Below, piece after piece: positions 1 to 10,761 of a stretch of DNA of 64,000 nt (the stretch's first letter is position 1; each line of letters starts with the position of its first letter). The notes beneath the pieces are model-generated. The model worked only from the letters and a program-made list of their open reading frames with translations, did no database searches and was not told the origin of the DNA. Origin of the DNA: Ascaris suum (Eukaryota > Nematoda > Chromadorea > Rhabditida > Ascarididae); NCBI GenBank assembly GCA_013433145.1, contig CM024180.1, positions 1,426,001-1,490,000 on the forward strand, read 5' to 3'. The translations under genes and the position numbers were made by a program.

Positions 1-2900
1 TTTCAATTCAATGTATTCATAGGATCTCACTTAGATTGGATTTTATTTCTGCACAGTAAACGATCTTATTTCATTTTATTGCTATTCGGTTATAGTTTAT
101 TGAATTTTATTCTCGTAATTGTTTACTTCTTCCGTTCGCATATTTACAACATCAATTGTGTAAGAATAATTGAGTATCGTAAACCTTCGAGTATGCTTCT
201 CTCTACATGCAATATAATATCCTCCAAATTCATCCCTCATCTATTGCTCAGATGGGAGCTTCCCCCCCCCCCCAAAAAAAAAAGTTTCAGTCCACTGTCC
301 CACCTTCTCAGTATCTGAAAAAAAAAACGCTTCGTTGAGGAAACCCTTTCATACCAATTCGCCTCAAATTCAGCTCCGCTTTGAATTTACTTCTTTTCTT
401 GTATAAGCGCAATGCAAACCACAATATCCTCTCCAAATTAAGGCTCTTTTGCGACGAGTTAAAATATAAAAACTCCATCAAATTTAAATCTACGTTACTT
501 TGTAATAACTCTTTGCATCAATCGATTGTTTCTAATGAGCAATCATAACTAACAAGTTATGAATGTGTTCTACTTTTTTGTTTCAAAGTATTTAGAATAT
601 GTATTGTATCTACAAGATTAAAACGCTGAGTTCTATTTAAGAATTAATGAGAATAACGTTAAATTCGTTTGAGTTCTTCTTATTTGCACCGCTATCTTAT
701 TTTCTGTATCCGTAGTCGACAACCATCTTATCGATGAAGCAACAATTGCGGCGAAGAAGGATTGACATCATTAATTCTTTTCTCACCTCACCCCCCCCCC
801 CCCCTCCTCTTGCTGGATTTAATGAGAAGAATATACTTTTTAGTTTTCAATGAATTAAAGTTTTTAAACAGACCTGCCTTTCTCATGTCAAGAGTTATGG
901 TGTTGCGGGAAGATTTTCCATGAATGGGAAAGGAGAAGGGCAGGTTCATGGGATGGCGATTTGTTGAGGCAAGAGGCTCATGGAAAATGAGGCGAAAAAG
1001 AGTCGAGAAACTGCGGCGACAATTAGATATCGAGAACTCGCGGCCTATACCATATTTAGGTATTTCGAGAAATGATTGGATATAGCCTCAATTGTCGAAT
1101 CGAATCTCTCTTCCCTCATTTGTTCTTATCATTCATGAAGGTCAACAATTTTTCTAAGGAAATTTGCTCGAAGCAAGAAAATTTATTGCTGCAATTCAGT
1201 TGCTGGCATTCGAATTTGGTTAATATAAATGTATAATTTAGAAAGGTTTTTTTTTTTTTTTACAGTTTCAGTATATACTACAAATTTCTCTTCGGAATTA
1301 AATTGTTTATTTATATTTATTGTTCGATTTTTTTTTCACAGTCAGAAATTCTCTATTTTTTAATGAAATTTGGATGGAATTTCTCCTATAACTGAATAAA
1401 CTCTTTTCATTGCAAATCATATTCCTTAATTGTTTCATTTTTTGTTGCAGCTTTATTGCAATAAATACTAACTAATATTGCAATTCTCGATTCATTTGTA
1501 ATTTTCTCTCTATATTTAGCGTTTTTCCGCAAATCTACATTCCTCCCAGTCAAATCTTACAAATAAAACTCACATTAGAATGCCATATCTAATGAAATAT
1601 ATGCGCGTATTTTTCCATACAAATCTATTAGATTCAACTGGGAATGTATTTTTGCCACATTTCGTGCTAATAGATTCATAAAGATAATGTTTTTCTAGGT
1701 AATATGTACATCAAAAAGTGATCTTTTACCATTATGATGATTAAACGAAAATATGACGAAAGTATAAGACACATCGACTCATCGAGTGACAACTATCATG
1801 ATATAGTTTAACATCTATTCGAAGTAATTTGCAACGAAACGCAAATTGTTCGGATGTTAAGGAACCACTTTTAATTGTTCAATATGTAAAATTTATAGCA
1901 TTTAAAAACAAAACTTATATCACCTGGAATTATTCTGCTAAAGAAATCCCTATTTTCGGTTTAAATAACATCGAATAATTTATATTCTAATGAGTCTTTT
2001 GTGAATGATGAATTAACACAGAAAAAAAAAGTCAAAAAAAAAACAAAAGTTTTCGTGTTCCATAACTCGATAGTTATACGATTTTAACTGAAAAAAAAAA
2101 ACCTCAATGTTTTTTTTTTTGTTGACTCGGCGATAGCGATCTCGGATTCATTTTCATTAATTTGTGTGAAAAATACATGATTGGATAGTCGAACATTTAT
2201 AATTTCAAGGAAGTTTGTGTTTATAATTGAAAATTTTCGTAGAGTATTTCCCAATATCATTTAATTTTAACGTCAATCAAAAGTTGTTTAACATATTGTT
2301 CCCGAGATGAGCAGAAGTGAAACAGCCGTTGTGCAGATATGAATATATTTCTATTTCCCTTCACTTAACTTTTTCTACTGTTGAATTGTGGAGGCGAAAA
2401 TGGTCACAAGAAAATATTTTTAGAGCACTTACAAATGTTATCAACATTCGCCCGATCGCAACCTATTTTAAGCACTTTGCAATGGGTTGCCATACTTCGA
2501 AATCTGCTTGGAGTATAGCAGTTCAATTCTCGAGGTGTCCATATTAAATATTCATAGCGAGCTCTTCGTAAATCCTTAGTATCAGAAGTACCTGACCTTA
2601 GAGCAGGAGCTGAAAGCACTAAGAAGCAATTGCACTATACATTACTACGGATAAGAGAACCGAATTTGTGCGCGGAAGTCTTTCAATTCGAACCTGGGAG
2701 ATGTTCGAACACGAGGCTTACTTGTTAAAACTTTATGGTAATGGAATTCTCTTTCGTGAGATGAAAGAAATCGTCGCATGAAACGTGAAATCATGAGAAG
2801 AAAGTTCTGTAAGCTAGAACATCATATTCTCTATGCATACTCTGAAAGAAGCAACGATCATGCAAGTGATTTTGACACAGCTCATCTCAATTTTGCAGAA
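1..2900. other. AT-rich non-coding stretch
   Basis: I see no exon I can support here. The stretch holds homopolymer runs (12 C followed by 10 A at 262-283, 14 C at 791-804, several A or T runs) and only short chance ORFs. The somewhat GC-richer patch at 900-1060 has stops in the frames I read. Confidence 0.5.
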
Positions 2901-3335
2901 TTTTTATGCTATTTCGCAACTTTGCATTTGTCAAACCTGTTATGAAAACGCACATTTTTGCATATCTAAGTAAGTTCTTATGTTTGACCGTTTGTCTATT
3001 CAGCAGCTTCAATGCGAAGATTAATGGAGCTGGCATCGTCACATCTATCTACACAGTATATGTTGCATCAGAGACTCCTCACCCCTATCGATTTTCTGGT
3101 TGATCTATCCATTTCGAGAAAACTTCTGAGGGCGTAAATGCGCCTACAAATTGATATGCGTCTAACAACTGCATCGATCACATTTACGATCGATCAGATT
3201 CGAAAAGCGCGTCTTGGTGGAAGATTTTTACGAGAGTTCATCGAAAAATATGTGCAGCATTGTTCTTGTTCCCGTAACTTATTACAGGCCGTTGGCGCTT
3301 GTTGCGCCCGTCTTCCAACGCGCTTTCCTACTTAA
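2890..3335 (+). other. coding-like patch of unknown identity
   Basis: GC content rises and two adjacent plus-strand frames are open. From 3011 a frame reads MRRLMELASSHLSTQYM and continues to a stop near 3136. From 3138 a second frame reads about 65 codons, including RKARLGGRFLREFIEKY, and ends at 3335. The two differ by one frame, as at the frameshifts seen elsewhere in this window. There is no recognisable domain and no clear splice junction. It could be an unidentified exon, a decayed element or chance. Confidence 0.2.
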
Positions 3336-3980
3336 TTTGCGTTTTGTATGCTCCTACCCTGATAATATTTATTTTTTTTGAATATTTCACATTGCTGAGC
3401 AGCCATCCATAATTATATTCAATTTTTGATAGGACAATCAAATTAAATTTATTCAGAGAATGCGATAGCGGGAATTAATGATGGGATTCGTCATTTGCTA
3501 TATAAGTGCGATTCGTAGACGGGCGTGTTTTCTACTTTTCCTTCAGTGGGTTCTTATTTTCATTGATAATTTTTTGCATATACATGCTTACTATTTCTAA
3601 TTAGAACAAAACTGCTTCATCATCGAAAATCGAAATGGTAGCACACTCAAGAAATTCTAAAAAATATTCACAGAGAATTTCAATCATTAATACGCGACTT
3701 TTGAATTCATTTCCTTTATGAATGTATTTGCATATTTTATTGAAATTAAACCGGTCGTTCAACGATTCAAACGATTATTCATGAAGCGTTCGAATATATA
3801 TAAACAGTGGAAAAATTCGAATGCATTGCACAAATGAAGTTTTAGTGGACGACAACTCAAAAGTTATCCGATTTGTGGATATTAAAGTATGCAAATGAGG
3901 AGTTGTTCAGTACTTCATATATTTGATCTCTTCGCCTCATTTCTTTCAATTCATTCTCATGATCTGTTTCTGAGAATAAA

Positions 3981-4070
3981 ATGTCTAATCAGCTTTTAGT
4001 GATGATACCAAATCCGCAAACCAATAAAGGAAGTAAAGAAGAAGATGAGTTGCAAGAAAAAATGCTAAAG
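3981..4070 (+). CDS. PDZ gene exon 1 (start codon)
   Basis: It begins ATGTCTAATCAG (MSNQLLVMIPNPQTNKGS) and ends with AAG before gtttca, phase 0. A possible splice or trans-splice acceptor (ttctgag) lies just upstream of the ATG. Confidence 0.65.
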
Positions 4071-7000
4071 GTTTCATTTTTTTAAAATCTCATTTCTAGT
4101 AAATTTGACTTTCACGCTCATACCTTGCAAGAGAAACTCTACCGTAACAAGGGGTCGAGGAAGGAGGGTAGAAAACGAAGGAAGAGGGGGAGCGCCATCC
4201 CAAAATTATTACGTTTGCTCGATCTCCTTTCAACTCAGCTTTCTATTCATTGCACCAATTATCTGTTTTCATAGTGCGTCCTACTTGTGTTATGTTTTGC
4301 TTGAATTGCGTCTCTCTTTTACGTAACATTCCGAATGTCAAATATGCGTTCAATTAAATTATATCGCTTATAGTCAGTTGATAAATGTTTCCAAATCATT
4401 ATTCGAGCGTTTAGAAATTCCACCTCCTACATGCAGGAATTTATAGTTCAAAGAATCTAGATGTCATAGAAGCTGAAGAATGCAGTGGCAGCTCATAGAT
4501 TGTCGTCCTATCTATACCTGTCAAGTTTCAAGGAAACGGTATCCCTGAATACACAACTGAGAATCCGTAGTCACATCTGAGTTCATAACGATAGCCGTTC
4601 TTGCGCAATTACCTCTCCAGTGATGAATTCCGATAAATTGCTTTTTCAAGCTGGTTATCGTAGAACATTCATCACTCACATATCTCATCGTCAATTGTTT
4701 AACTTGGAAACAAACGCCGCGCCGCTAGGTATCGCGATCGACCGACCGAATTTGCGTCAAAATCCGAAAATTCTGTTGGTTTTCATCGATCCAATTCACC
4801 AACGGCCATTTTTGAAATTCGGTCGGCTGCGTCCTACTTTCAGTTGCAATTCCTTCTATTACTAATTGAAAGAATTTTTGGTCGTTTATCATCACTATTA
4901 TTAACCGAAAGCGAGGAATTTGCCTTGATATTTGGCATTTCCTGTAATAGATGCGATTTGGCGTCCATGAACGTTAGTTCTTGCGGTTTAAAACGATGTA
5001 ACACTATAGGTGAGTTCAGATTTTTGAACGTATAAATTCCTGCATATAGGAGTGAAATTTCTAAACGCTCGAATAATGATTTGGAAACATTTATCAACTA
5101 TAAAGGATTCGATTATAGTAATTGGCAATCATATAATCTGTTTTACCTCAGTAGACCATTTATTGAGCAGCTTATCGAATCGACACATAGACATATCGGT
5201 GTTTCCACTTTAAACTTGCTTACATTTAAATATACTGATTCAGGAGCGTGCCCATTTATTCACTCGTCGTGAAGGGTTCTCGTATCATTTCGTGCAAATT
5301 GAATGGCGTCGAGGCTCCCGATTTGGTCTCATCATTAAAGCGTTTGAAAAGTTCATCGTCGTCTCCAAACTCGATCCTTCATCTCTATGCGCCCAACAAC
5401 TTAGGGTCACTTTTTTTCCTCATAATAATTGTTAGCCTATGCAATAGATACATCAAAAATTGGAGGACTGAGGTGAGGAGCTTCGTTCATGTAGATTGAC
5501 TTCATTATGGATATAACCTGAAGACAGGAAGCGAATAATCGATAAAATATAAGCTTTTTTGAAACTTGGTTGGTCAACGATGAACCATTCGGTTCTAAAA
5601 ATGATTCTAATAATTTAAAAAATTATTAAACGAAAGTTATTGGTGTTGTAATTATGCAATAATGCATAAAAATTATGCATTCACGACTTTTCCAGCTGGG
5701 GCTAAAATTTGATTCATAGATTCACCTTGAGTGCTGCGAGCTTGTTTACCGAATTTTATAAAATATGTGAGCTTCAATTTATAATTTCACGTTTCAGATC
5801 CAATGCGAGCTGAGGACGAATCATGAGAATTGCATTAATAATTTGCATGATAAATGATTTGTTCAGAAATGATTGTAGTGTGTTGAAGAAAAATATGCTG
5901 GAAAAGAAATTTCACTAGGCAATACTGAAATAAGCTAGAAATGATGTAATTCAAAAATATGAGAGATGAGTGCGTTTGGATAGACAGCGATATTGCCCTT
6001 GTAAGTGTCCATTTCCGCTTCAAAAATTGCGCAGTTACATGAACTCTTTCTCGAAATGTTCGAATTAGATGAATCTTGGCTGGTATTGTCTGATGATAAT
6101 TTATAATTCGTGTAGTAAATTACGCGAATGGCCGAATTTACTCGATAATTTACTCTTTCACGTTCACCTTTTAACACGTGTAGATTGAAGGTATTCAAGG
6201 ACTTTTTCCTGGAAATAGAATAATAATCCGGCTAAATATATAGTCTGTTAACAAAGCCTGACTTCCATGTTTCCAGTAGCTTTTTTGAAGTCCATCTTCG
6301 GTTCGATTTCATGATCTACATATACGTTTTCGGTTTGTGTTGGAAGTCCGATCGATTCGCAACACAATTTAAATGTTTCCTGACTTTAGTTTATAAGAAG
6401 TCATTCCCTATACAGCCTTTAGCTCAAAATGCTCTTACTTACAGATTGGAGATCGTTTAATCGATGTGGACGGGAAAGCGCTAACAAACAGAGAAGACGC
6501 CAAAAGAGAAATGGTCGCTGCTATAAAGAAAAACAAGAAGTAAACAATACAACTGCTTTGGCGCACAAGATGTGGCTCAGTTGGCTACAAATTAAGTGCA
6601 TTTCCAGTGTTATACTGGGGTTCTAATATATATAGCAGTAATTTGGACTCACTCATCGCGATCCAACAAACACAACCAGAATGAAATATGCAACAGAAGG
6701 AACTTGGGCAGAATTTTTAGCGCACTCAGTCATTAGATTTTTTTTGAAAATTTTCCTAACGAAGAGTCGTCGACTGAGATCGGGTCGTTACTGCTGTGGA
6801 TATAAGAATGGGAAAGCATCACGTCCGAAAGTGACACCATTTTTTGCACTCGACATCTCATCACTTGATTGCGGAGGGTTTGCTTCAATCATGCAAGAAA
6901 GTTACTGTTCGGAATTCAAAAGTAATCTTTAAGGTAAGCTTTATTGTGGAGCGTCCGGAATCAAGTGAAGCAAAATGTTGGGCTAAAGATGCTCTCAAAT

Positions 7001-8337
7001 CAGCCACTACTCGAACATCCTCCACAGCTCCTCGTGAGAAACGCAAATGGGCAAAGATGTCCGCCGATCAGAGAGCTCGAGTGAGTTTCTCTCTAAATTT
7101 ATTCTCATCGATACCACGCATTTTTTTTTTCTTATTTGTCGTTTTTGGTTTCTTGCAAAACTCGACAATATGTGTGGTTGTGAAAATAGTGCATTTAATC
7201 ATGTGTGTCTTTAAATAGGTGTGTGTTTGTATGCGCATGTTTGTCCGTGTATATTCATGAGACTGAAACGCTGAAAAGCTGTAAGTCTGCATTACGACGG
7301 ATATAATCTATTCGAAGTTAGTCACGCATGTGAGTAATAAGGATTTACAACCTTATTCTCTGCATTCTGGATGGATGCTTGATTATGAAACTCCTGAAGC
7401 CAATTTATGCAAATCTGCACAACCCATTTGCAGCTGGATTGGTGCTTTTTTCTGCTGCAAAATTTTCCATTTTACTTCCGAACTACTGATTAAATCGGTT
7501 GTATTGTCGTTGGCGAGAAAATTTACCCCAAAAAGTCGCCTAATTGACTTCTCTCTTCCGGAAGCGTTTTGCAAACTTTGCATTTGGGAAGCTCATTGTG
7601 ATAACATCATTTTTGTGCGTATTGGTAAGAAGGCGGCATTTGTCTGCCAAATTGTTTCAATTCTAGAGTCCCTAAATGTAAAGATGCGGAACTTAGGCAT
7701 AATCAGCGCCAAAAGGGACGTCCCCGTGCGAACTTTTAAGCTCATCCACCAAATCCCTTTAGAGTTATAGGCGTTTAAGTAGCTCACTGTGCACTTTCCA
7801 TGATCGGCGAGGTTGCCTCATACTCCTACAAAACCCAATCTTGCATATAAGGGGATTTTTTTTTTCAATGATACACTTGAGTAGCGAGTTCAGCAAAACT
7901 GTGAGCGCAATACTGCTTTATTTTTGACTAAGGTATGACCACAACGACTGTGAAGGCAGACATCTTGCCAAATCCGTCCGCTAGTCTGCCTTTATATGTT
8001 TTTAAATTGCTTGCATCATATAGCAGTTGTTCGTGCAATATTGTTTTCGAGTTGTTTCCACCGTCGTTTTTCTCCTGCATTCATATTTTTTCAGTATGTT
8101 TCCTAGAATTCACAATGCATGATGCCCGAAGTATCGCCCGAAAGAGAATTGTACAGCTGAAAGGCGAGAAAGGTAGACGAAGAAAAACCCGCTAGACATT
8201 CTGTCTATGGCCTATAACGGCTAATTTAGCGATTGCTAATGTTTCAGTAAAGAAAGGCACTAATCGTTTGATTTATTCAGGCGTCGTCATCGGCTACTAG
8301 TGAAGGTACTGAATGCACCTTACGCACCACTGAGTGA
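3981..8337 (+). CDS. small single-PDZ-domain protein, five exons
   Basis: Five exons (3981-4070, 5244-5405, 6445-6539, 6934-7080, 8281-8337) splice in consistent phase to a protein of about 180 residues, with one base apparently missing at the start of exon 4. The order is: an N-terminal leader of about 30 residues rich in K and E, a PDZ domain at about residues 45-125, then a basic tail. PDZ landmarks seen are RGSRFGLIIKA (carboxylate-binding loop region), FIVVSKLDPSSL, IGDRLIDVDGKAL and VSFIVERPES. This architecture fits the small single-PDZ proteins of nematodes, whose functions are largely unknown; PDZ domains bind C-terminal peptides. There is no signal peptide or membrane segment, so a cytoplasmic location is inferred. 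The ATG at 3981 is the first in frame. I cannot name an ortholog. Confidence 0.8.
5244..5405 (+). CDS. PDZ gene exon 2, first half of the PDZ domain
   Basis: It follows the acceptor tgattcag and has 54 whole codons, phase 0 at both ends. It reads ERAHLFTRREGF, then EWRRGSRFGLIIKAFEKF, then IVVSKLDPSSLCAQQLR. This is the first half of a PDZ fold and joins directly to IGDRLIDVDG in exon 3. The donor is gtcact, which is weak. Confidence 0.75.
6445..6539 (+). CDS. PDZ gene exon 3
   Basis: Acceptor cttacag, donor gtaaac. It reads IGDRLIDVDGKALTNREDAK then REMVAAIKKNK: the GD-x-L-I-x-V-D-G turn and the second PDZ helix. It is 95 nt and ends in phase 2. Confidence 0.8.
6934..7080 (+). CDS. PDZ gene exon 4, end of PDZ and basic tail
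   Basis: It reads VSFIVERPESSEAKCWAKDA onward to MSADQRAR, then a good donor gtgagt. The last PDZ strand (SFIVERP) fits exon 3 only if one G is restored at the acceptor (ctttaag then GTAAGC). The tail is rich in S, T, A, K and R. Confidence 0.75.
8281..8337 (+). CDS. PDZ gene terminal exon
   Basis: Acceptor tttattcag, then ASSSATSEGTECTLRTTE and a TGA stop. It starts in phase 0, as exon 4 requires. A possible extra or alternative exon lies at about 8095-8176 (acceptor tttttcag, residues MHDARSIARKRIVQLKGEK, donor gtagac), but its phase does not fit without an indel. Confidence 0.65.
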   Translation, partial: ASSSATSEGTECTLRTTE

Positions 8338-8420
8338 AACTCCCGATTGGAAGAGAAATGAAAATCACATCTTTCTCATAATATCACTCATCTTTCTTTT
8401 TTTTAAAAGACGACCGTCGT

Positions 8421-8426
8421 AATAAA
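8421..8426 (+). terminator. AATAAA polyadenylation signal candidate
   Basis: AATAAA lies about 85 nt past the stop codon of the PDZ gene, a usual distance for a nematode 3' UTR. Confidence 0.45.
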
Positions 8427-10087
8427 TACTTCAGCATTACGATATTCGTCTGACATTATCCGAGATGAAGATGTCGGGTCGAACTTATATGAAATATCGG
8501 TTGTTTACTTCAGCCGATTAATCCGTGTTCACACGAACCCGGCTTCAGCAAGGCGTTTTGTAGTTGTTTTTTTTTTTTTACCACCAGATTGTTGCTTATG
8601 CTAGAGCCATATGCAATCTTTTCGTGCCATAAATTGGTGCATTTTCGCATTTTCAAGGAGTACTAATAAGCGATCATATCTATGCGTCTGTATATTTGGG
8701 TGTGTTTGATTGTATGTCTGATGATCTGAAGTCTATGGTTAGATTTGCGAGATTTGATGGACGTAATTCTCATTATATTCTCGTCCACTCGCTTTCAAGT
8801 CCACCATAAAATTATAAAGTAGTTGTAGACGCTTAAACATACCTGTAAATCTGCAAACATTTTGTATCCGTCGAGTTGCGTTTTATGCACTTCAGGTTCA
8901 CATTTTATAGTCGATTGGAATGTTTCACTTGTGAGCCATTCTACAGCATTTCAATTTCGCTATCTCTACTAAAAGAAATGATCACTACAACTCTTTCGTT
9001 CTTTCCTTCCTCTTATAAGTTTGATTTTAAGTTTAGTTAAGTACCAATTTCAATTCTGAAATAACCGCAGCTCACAAAAAATCTGAAAGGAATAAAAGCT
9101 TTTTTTTTAAAATGAATCATTGTATAATATGTGTTGAAGCGGTGAATAAATTAAAATACATATGCATGATTATTAATCTTATATTATTTGTTGTGAATTT
9201 GCCACACTGATTAATTTAATGAAGAAAAGTGAAGGAATGCAAACGGGTATTAGTTTCTTTGTCGGGCTTCTTCCGCTATTAGGTTCAGGTTCTTCAGTTA
9301 AGTGATACATGAATTAGAAGTGATGCTTAATTTGAGTCAACATCTTATGTGTTGAATGAGTGAGCGAATTGCAATATAGTCATCCTAGTTTCGACAATGT
9401 TGTCATTTTTTTTTTTCTTGCGAAGCGTTTTATGACGATACGCGTGCTCGGTAGACTCACCTAACGAACATTGAAAACTAAGCGATGGATTAGATATTGC
9501 CCATATTTGAAGCAATCTTCTAAATCCACTCATGTTATGAGCGATTTTTCTGTTTTATGAAGTGCGCAAAATCGGAGATGATATGCGCTTTGCACACATG
9601 TGGACTTTAGACCTTCTGCATAAGTGATCAACTGACCAGCATATCTGATCATCAACAAATTGTTTTTGCTCAAAAATTCAAGCTTTGCAAACGTTTTCAC
9701 CACATTGCGTTTATGCTTGCATATTTTTGAATGTTGTCTCAATTTGAAGCATCGAAATAAAGTCGAAATTATTAAAACAAACAGAGAAAGTTAGAAAAAA
9801 GATGGGCACGATATGTGCTTTTTGCAATGTATTTACGTTCAATTGAAGATCATAGAAATCTCCAAACGTGTCATCGTTCGCATTTTTTTTTTTTCATAAA
9901 TTTCCACAGGAAAATGATTTCCTTAAGGACTTTAAAACATGCATTTATTGATATTAAAGTGCTTTTAAATATTTTGAAAGGTGATTGAGCAACTTGAAAA
10001 TTCATCTATATGCATATATGCATGCAATATATCGAACAATATACATAGACAACACAGACAGAGACAGACAAAACATACACAAATACA

Positions 10088-10174
10088 TAGACACAGACAC
10101 ACACACACAGACACGCACACACACACGCACACACACACACACACGCACACAGACGACACAACACACACACACAC

Positions 10175-10216
<42 letters not shown>

Positions 10217-10250
10217 ACACGCACACACGCACACACGCACACACGCACAC
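10088..10250. repeat. (CA)n / (GT)n microsatellite
   Basis: About 160 bp of CA repeats broken by CG and GA steps (acacacgcacac). The Cys/Val-rich and Thr/His-rich frames over it are translation artefacts of the repeat. Confidence 0.95.
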
Positions 10251-10633
10251 AAATTTGATTTTTTGAGAAGTCGCGACATAAAGCGAATGCTGAAAAAGAA
10301 GAGACACCCTATAAAATGAGATAAGTGAATGATAATGACCATAAGTGAGTTAATATTGACCACGGTGAATGATTGTTTCATTTTGCTTCATTAATTGGCT
10401 ATTTAAATGCGTGAATAGAAATTCGATGGGCCTATTTTCCTGTTCAGGCGTGAATTCTGCTCCACATAAAATGTGGACTTTCCGCAAAACAATACCTCAT
10501 CGTTCATAATGGCTGTATGTAATTAGTGAACATGATGCATATTCCAGAATGGAATGCCTTGCCGTTCTACATAAGCGTTCGTTAAAAGCGCAATAATGGA
10601 TTGAAATTTTCGCAATTTTACTGATTGATTCAG

Positions 10634-10761
10634 GATTCGCGACCTTTCACCTCAGCCCCATCATTTCCATCTCCTCTCGTCGACTACCTCTTCCTATTGC
10701 TGCTCTCGAGAGACAAAGTACTCATTTCGTGACGATGAGAGATTTAGGACTTCCCTTATGA
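10634..10761 (+). CDS. weak candidate terminal exon
   Basis: After an acceptor-like ttgattcag, one frame reads FATFHLSPIISISSRRLPL and then ALERQSTHFVTMRDLGLPL before TGA. Base composition is richer in GC than the surroundings. It could be an alternative last exon of the upstream PDZ gene or an unrelated exon. No domain is seen. Confidence 0.2.

Noticed and set aside
2680..2760. tRNA B-box-like GGTTCGAATT on the minus strand
   Set aside because: No matching A-box or cloverleaf could be drawn around it.
4840..5097. Overlapping plus and minus ORFs in the second half of PDZ intron 1
   Set aside because: Exons 1 and 2 splice in phase without them, and neither strand shows a domain or good junctions.
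7330..7770. A 146-codon plus ORF in the PDZ gene intron
   Set aside because: Open, but with no recognised domain and no phase-compatible splice sites. Overlapping minus frames are equally open, so the strand cannot be chosen. It may still be a decayed element.
9965..10381. Long Cys/Val-rich and Thr/His-rich ORFs
   Set aside because: They are translations of the CA/GT microsatellite on both strands, not genes.
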